Source of the DNA: Clostridium caldaquaticum
Lineage (GTDB): Bacteria; Bacillota; Clostridia; Clostridiales; Clostridiaceae
Direction: 5' to 3'
Assembly: GCF_023806125.1 (NCBI RefSeq)
Contig: NZ_JAMSKT010000010.1
Span: 56,019 to 120,018 of the forward strand
Length of the DNA stretch: 64,000 nt
Shown here: positions 61,437 to 64,000 of the stretch, in pieces
How positions within the stretch are numbered: the stretch's first letter is position 1
Layout: the number at the start of each line of letters is the position of its first letter
The notes under the pieces: model-generated
The model's database searches: none
What the model was told of the DNA's origin: nothing
What the model saw: only the letters and a program-made list of their open reading frames with translations
Translations under genes and position numbers: made by a program

Positions 61437-62714
61437 ATGAAAGTGATAGTTATAGGTGGTGGCTGGGCAGGATGTGCTGCAGCTATAAGTGCAAAAAAAG
61501 CAGGTGCACAGGTTAAATTATTTGAAAAAACAGATATGCTCCTTGGCCTTGGCAATGTGGGAGGAATAATGAGAAATAACGGAAGATTTACTGCGGCTGA
61601 AGAGCTTATTGCTTTAGGTGGTGGAGATTTAATTCATATTACTGATAAAAACAGCAGACATAAAAATATTGAGTTTCCAGGACATAAGCATGCTTGGCTT
61701 TATGACGTAAATATAATTGAACCTGAGGTTAAGAAATATTTGCTTACCCTAGGCATTGAAGTTAATCTAGTTGCCAGAATCATAGATGTAGAGAAAGAGG
61801 ATAATAAGCTTAAAGGTATTTATTTATCAGATGGTTCCTATGTTGAAGGTGATGTTTTTATAGAAACCACAGGCTCTACTGGCCCTATGGGAAACTGTTT
61901 AAGATATGGAAACGGATGTTCTATGTGTGCACTTAGATGTCCTGCTTTTGGACCAAGAGTAAGTTTGAGTGCCAGAGCAGGAGTTGAAGATTTGCAGGGT
62001 GAGAGAGATGATGAGTCCTATGGCGCTATGAGCGGCTCCTGTAAGCTTGTCAAGGAAAGCTTGTCTGAAGAAATTGTTAAAGAATTGGATGAAAAGGGAG
62101 TTGTTGTTCTTAAAGTACCTCCTGAGGATGTAAATTTGGATAAACTTAAGCTTAAAGTTTGCCAGCAGTATGCTCTTAAAGAGTTTGCTGAAAATATTGT
62201 GTTACTAGATACAGGTCATGCTAAACTTATGACTTCTTACTATAATCTTGAAAAACTTAGAAAGATACCTGGACTTGAACGAGCTAAGTATGTAGATCCA
62301 TATGCAGGAGGAAAAGGAAACTCCATTAGATATTTATCCGTTGCACCTAGAACTGACGATATGAAGGTTAAAGGATTAGATAACTTATTCTGTGCAGGAG
62401 AAAAAGGCGGTCTTTTCGTTGGACATACTGAAGCTATCTGCACAGGTTATTTAGCAGGACATAATGCTGTAAGAAGTGTTCTTGGAATGCCGCTTCTTAT
62501 ACTTCCTAAAACTTTAGCTATAGGGGATATCATTTCTTACGCAAATTATAAGATGATGACAAAGGAAGGCAGAAGAAATAGATACACCTTTGCAGGAGCA
62601 GAGTATTTTGCAAGGATGAAATCTTTGGGACTTTATACAACTGATGTAGTTGAAATTAAAAATAAGGTTGATAAATTGAATTTAACTGATGTGTTAGGCA
62701 CTAAATTAGTTTAG
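61437..62714 (+). CDS. FAD-dependent oxidoreductase with Cys motif (GidA/MnmG-like fold)
   Basis: 425 residues. N-terminal dinucleotide fold GGGWAGCAAA (7-16) and a late FAD motif LDNLFCAGEKGGLFVGHTEA near 320, resembling the MnmG/TrmFO superfamily, although it is shorter than MnmG. A striking Cys motif C-x6-C-x2-C-x3-C-P (Cys154, 161, 164, 168) lies between the two FAD-binding parts and could hold an Fe-S cluster. The substrate is unknown. SD GGGGGAA before ATG, 26 bases after the reductase gene, so the two form an operon. Confidence 0.75.
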   Translation: MKVIVIGGGWAGCAAAISAKKAGAQVKLFEKTDMLLGLGNVGGIMRNNGRFTAAEELIALGGGDLIHITDKNSRHKNIEFPGHKHAWLYDVNIIEPEVKKYLLTLGIEVNLVARIIDVEKEDNKLKGIYLSDGSYVEGDVFIETTGSTGPMGNCLRYGNGCSMCALRCPAFGPRVSLSARAGVEDLQGERDDESYGAMSGSCKLVKESLSEEIVKELDEKGVVVLKVPPEDVNLDKLKLKVCQQYALKEFAENIVLLDTGHAKLMTSYYNLEKLRKIPGLERAKYVDPYAGGKGNSIRYLSVAPRTDDMKVKGLDNLFCAGEKGGLFVGHTEAICTGYLAGHNAVRSVLGMPLLILPKTLAIGDIISYANYKMMTKEGRRNRYTFAGAEYFARMKSLGLYTTDVVEIKNKVDKLNLTDVLGTKLV

Positions 62715-62721
62715 GATTAAG

Positions 62722-62751
62722 GCCTGCTGATTACTTACCAGCAGGCTTTTT
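62722..62751 (+). terminator. Terminator after the flavoprotein operon
   Basis: GCCTGCTG (62722-62729) and CAGCAGGC (62739-62746) with five T residues; the most GC-rich stem in the window. Confidence 0.93.
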
Positions 62752-62781
62752 GTCTTGTTTAAAAACAATTAAGCTTTAATC

Positions 62782-63753
62782 TCATGCAAACTGCTTTCGA
62801 TATGCTGCTGGGCTTAGTCCATATTCCTTCTTAAACAGACTATAAAAGCTGCTTTTATCTTTATAACCTATGAGTTCCACAATCTGTTCAATGCTGTAGT
62901 CTGTATAAAGCAAATAATTGATAGAATTTTGCAGTTTAATATTAACTATTAGGTTACGAAAGCACTGTCCAGTATGTTTATGAATTAAAGAAGACAAGTA
63001 TTTGGGATGATAATTAAAATAAGCAGCTACAGATTCCATAGTAACGGACTGATAATTTAAATATATATAGTTAATAATGTCTGCTATAATTGAATTACCT
63101 CCTTTAAATTGTTCCTTATAATTTCTTATTATGAAGGAAAAAATTAAAGTAAGCAGGGATTCAATGATAACATAGCTGTATTCTTTTTTATTAAGATATT
63201 CTTTTAATAAAATTTCTATGAAATTATCAATATTTACGTCTAGATGTTTCAGATAGAAAAAGGAAGGGTGTTTTTCATTTTCTATACGATAACGAATAAA
63301 AAAAGCATTCAATACCGGATCGTTAAAAAGTATACGAAAGATAGATTTCTGGAATAAATCTTTCGGTAGAACAATATTTAATATCAAATCTGTATTTTCA
63401 GCGTATTTTTTAAAATAATGAACAGCGTTAGGATTCATTATACAGAGATTCCCTTCTTCTAAATGTATTTCATGATCATTTATTATACCAATTGGATTAC
63501 CTTTACAAACGTAGATTAACTCAAAGAAATCATGGTAATGTCTCATGCTGTTAGCTCCTTCATGGTGAAAAGACATAAATAAAGATGATGCAGCATTTTT
63601 AAAGAAAAAGGAAGCAGGTAATAGCTGAGGAGTTTTAGATGAAATTATTTTTAATTCTTTTTGGGATAGTTCATTATGAGTTTTTTTAATATTTTCTTCA
63701 TCTATTCTATCTGTATGCTTCCATAATTCATCTATCAATTTTTGATTTAGCAT
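62782..63753 (-). CDS. AraC-family transcriptional regulator
   Basis: 323 residues. N-terminal cupin-like ligand domain (about 60-150, HYHDFFELIYVCKG then LEEGNLCIMNPNAVHYF). Two helix-turn-helix motifs in the C-terminal AraC domain follow, TMESVAAYFNYHPKYLSSL and SIEQIVELIGYKDKSSFYSL, ending KKEYGLSPAAYRKQ. ATG at 63753 with GAGGT upstream. The ligand is unknown. Tandem 22-bp repeats lie directly upstream and may be its operator; the target could be itself and/or the gene to the right. Confidence 0.9.
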   Translation of the reverse strand: MLNQKLIDELWKHTDRIDEENIKKTHNELSQKELKIISSKTPQLLPASFFFKNAASSLFMSFHHEGANSMRHYHDFFELIYVCKGNPIGIINDHEIHLEEGNLCIMNPNAVHYFKKYAENTDLILNIVLPKDLFQKSIFRILFNDPVLNAFFIRYRIENEKHPSFFYLKHLDVNIDNFIEILLKEYLNKKEYSYVIIESLLTLIFSFIIRNYKEQFKGGNSIIADIINYIYLNYQSVTMESVAAYFNYHPKYLSSLIHKHTGQCFRNLIVNIKLQNSINYLLYTDYSIEQIVELIGYKDKSSFYSLFKKEYGLSPAAYRKQFA

Positions 63754-63755
63754 AT

Positions 63756-63816
63756 CTTACCTCACAACACTATAGTACTTACCTCATAATATTATAATAC
63801 TCATAGTGTTATTATA
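63756..63816. repeat. Tandem 22-bp direct repeats upstream of the AraC-type gene
   Basis: Copy 1 (63756-63777) and copy 2 (63778-63799) both begin CTTACCTCA and differ only by transitions. A third, partial copy (63800-63816) starts CTCATA. The first contains the regulator's own SD (GAGGTAAG on the minus strand). The inverted pair AACACTAT / ATAGTGTT spans the block. Confidence 0.8.
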
Positions 63817-63905
63817 TAATTAAATATAAAAAATAGATACCTGATTTAGAAAAAATCATATCCTAGCATAAATTTTTTGTAAGACAAGAAGTAGGAAATG
63901 GTAAC

Positions 63906-63983
63906 TTGAAAATGAAAACCATAAATGAAGGCACACAAATAAGACCCATTCCTTTTGTTCGAAAAAAAGAGGATCTCTTATAG
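63906..63983 (+). other. Short frame with SD at the right edge, ending in TAG
   Basis: AGGAAATGG (63893-63901) lies before TTG 63906 and ATG 63912. The frame runs 25 codons (…TINEGTQIRPIPFVRKK…) to TAG at 63981-63983 and then stays open to the window end. It may be a leader peptide, a broken gene start, or chance. The region 63839-64000 holds nothing else recognised. Confidence 0.3.
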
Positions 63984-64000
63984 GATCTATACAAAATAGC

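Overview
The window reads as one continuous stretch of chromosome from a low-GC, spore-forming Firmicute, most likely a Clostridium sensu stricto (cluster I) species. Supporting signs are the strong AT bias, frequent TTG/GTG starts with good Shine-Dalgarno (SD) sequences, a complete spoIIIA operon, spo0A, spoIVB, spoIIM, spoVD and gerW, a meso-DAP type MurE, and gene neighbourhoods typical of that group. No rRNA, tRNA, prophage, insertion sequence or CRISPR array was seen. No gap between genes exceeds 300 bases; the longest are 1450-1701, 41260-41497 and 47278-47518, and all hold promoters and/or hairpins.

Layout. (1) 1-1449: tail of a Lon-family protease gene convergent with ychF. (2) 1649-16675: a division and cell-wall block, mraZ-rsmH-ftsL-spoVD, then murE-murF-mraY-spoVE/ftsW, then divIB/ftsQ-DUF881-sbp-DUF881, then yggS-sepF-yggT-ylmH-divIVA. 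murD, murG, murB, ftsA and ftsZ are not in it. (3) 16784-23677: housekeeping genes mtnN, a DksA-type zinc protein, lspA, rluD, an RNA methyltransferase, rqcH and dapF. (4) 23820-30376: a nine-gene type IV pilus/type II secretion-like operon. (5) 30599-37484: efp, a zinc-ribbon protein, spoIIIAA-AH and an Asp23 protein. (6) 37672-43387: nusB-folD-xseA-xseB-ispA, then dxs. (7) 43429-49765: tlyA-nadK-argR-recN, then spoIVB and spo0A. (8) 49983-55175: spoIIM and a nucleoside salvage operon deoB-punA-PNP2-pdp. (9) 55313-60287: dacF, scpA-scpB, gerW-DUF2953 and a second D,D-carboxypeptidase. (10) 60427-64000: an uncharacterised cysteine-rich flavoprotein pair and an AraC-type regulator, with a possible broken or very short gene at the right edge.

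How it fits together. Most of the window serves envelope growth and endospore formation. Lipid II precursors (dapF, murE, murF, mraY), a SEDS/class B PBP pair (spoVE, spoVD) and division positioning (sepF, divIVA, divIB) sit beside the mother-cell channel (spoIIIA), the engulfment factor spoIIM, the sigma-K checkpoint protease spoIVB and the master regulator spo0A. The spo0A promoter region shows a sigma-H-like promoter overlapped by a perfect 0A box.

The most unusual signals are: (a) four hairpin + AAGGAATACAGGAGGG modules placed directly before spoIIIAD, spoIIIAE and (twice) spoIIIAG, whose stems differ in sequence but keep pairing; (b) three genes or operons (RNA methyltransferase, dxs, deoB) whose predicted transcripts begin with a hairpin at or within about ten bases of +1; (c) a second purine nucleoside phosphorylase with Asp where the base-specificity Asn is expected; (d) a two-gene cysteine-rich flavin/Fe-S module of unknown function; (e) a triplicated ATGAACT at a start codon.
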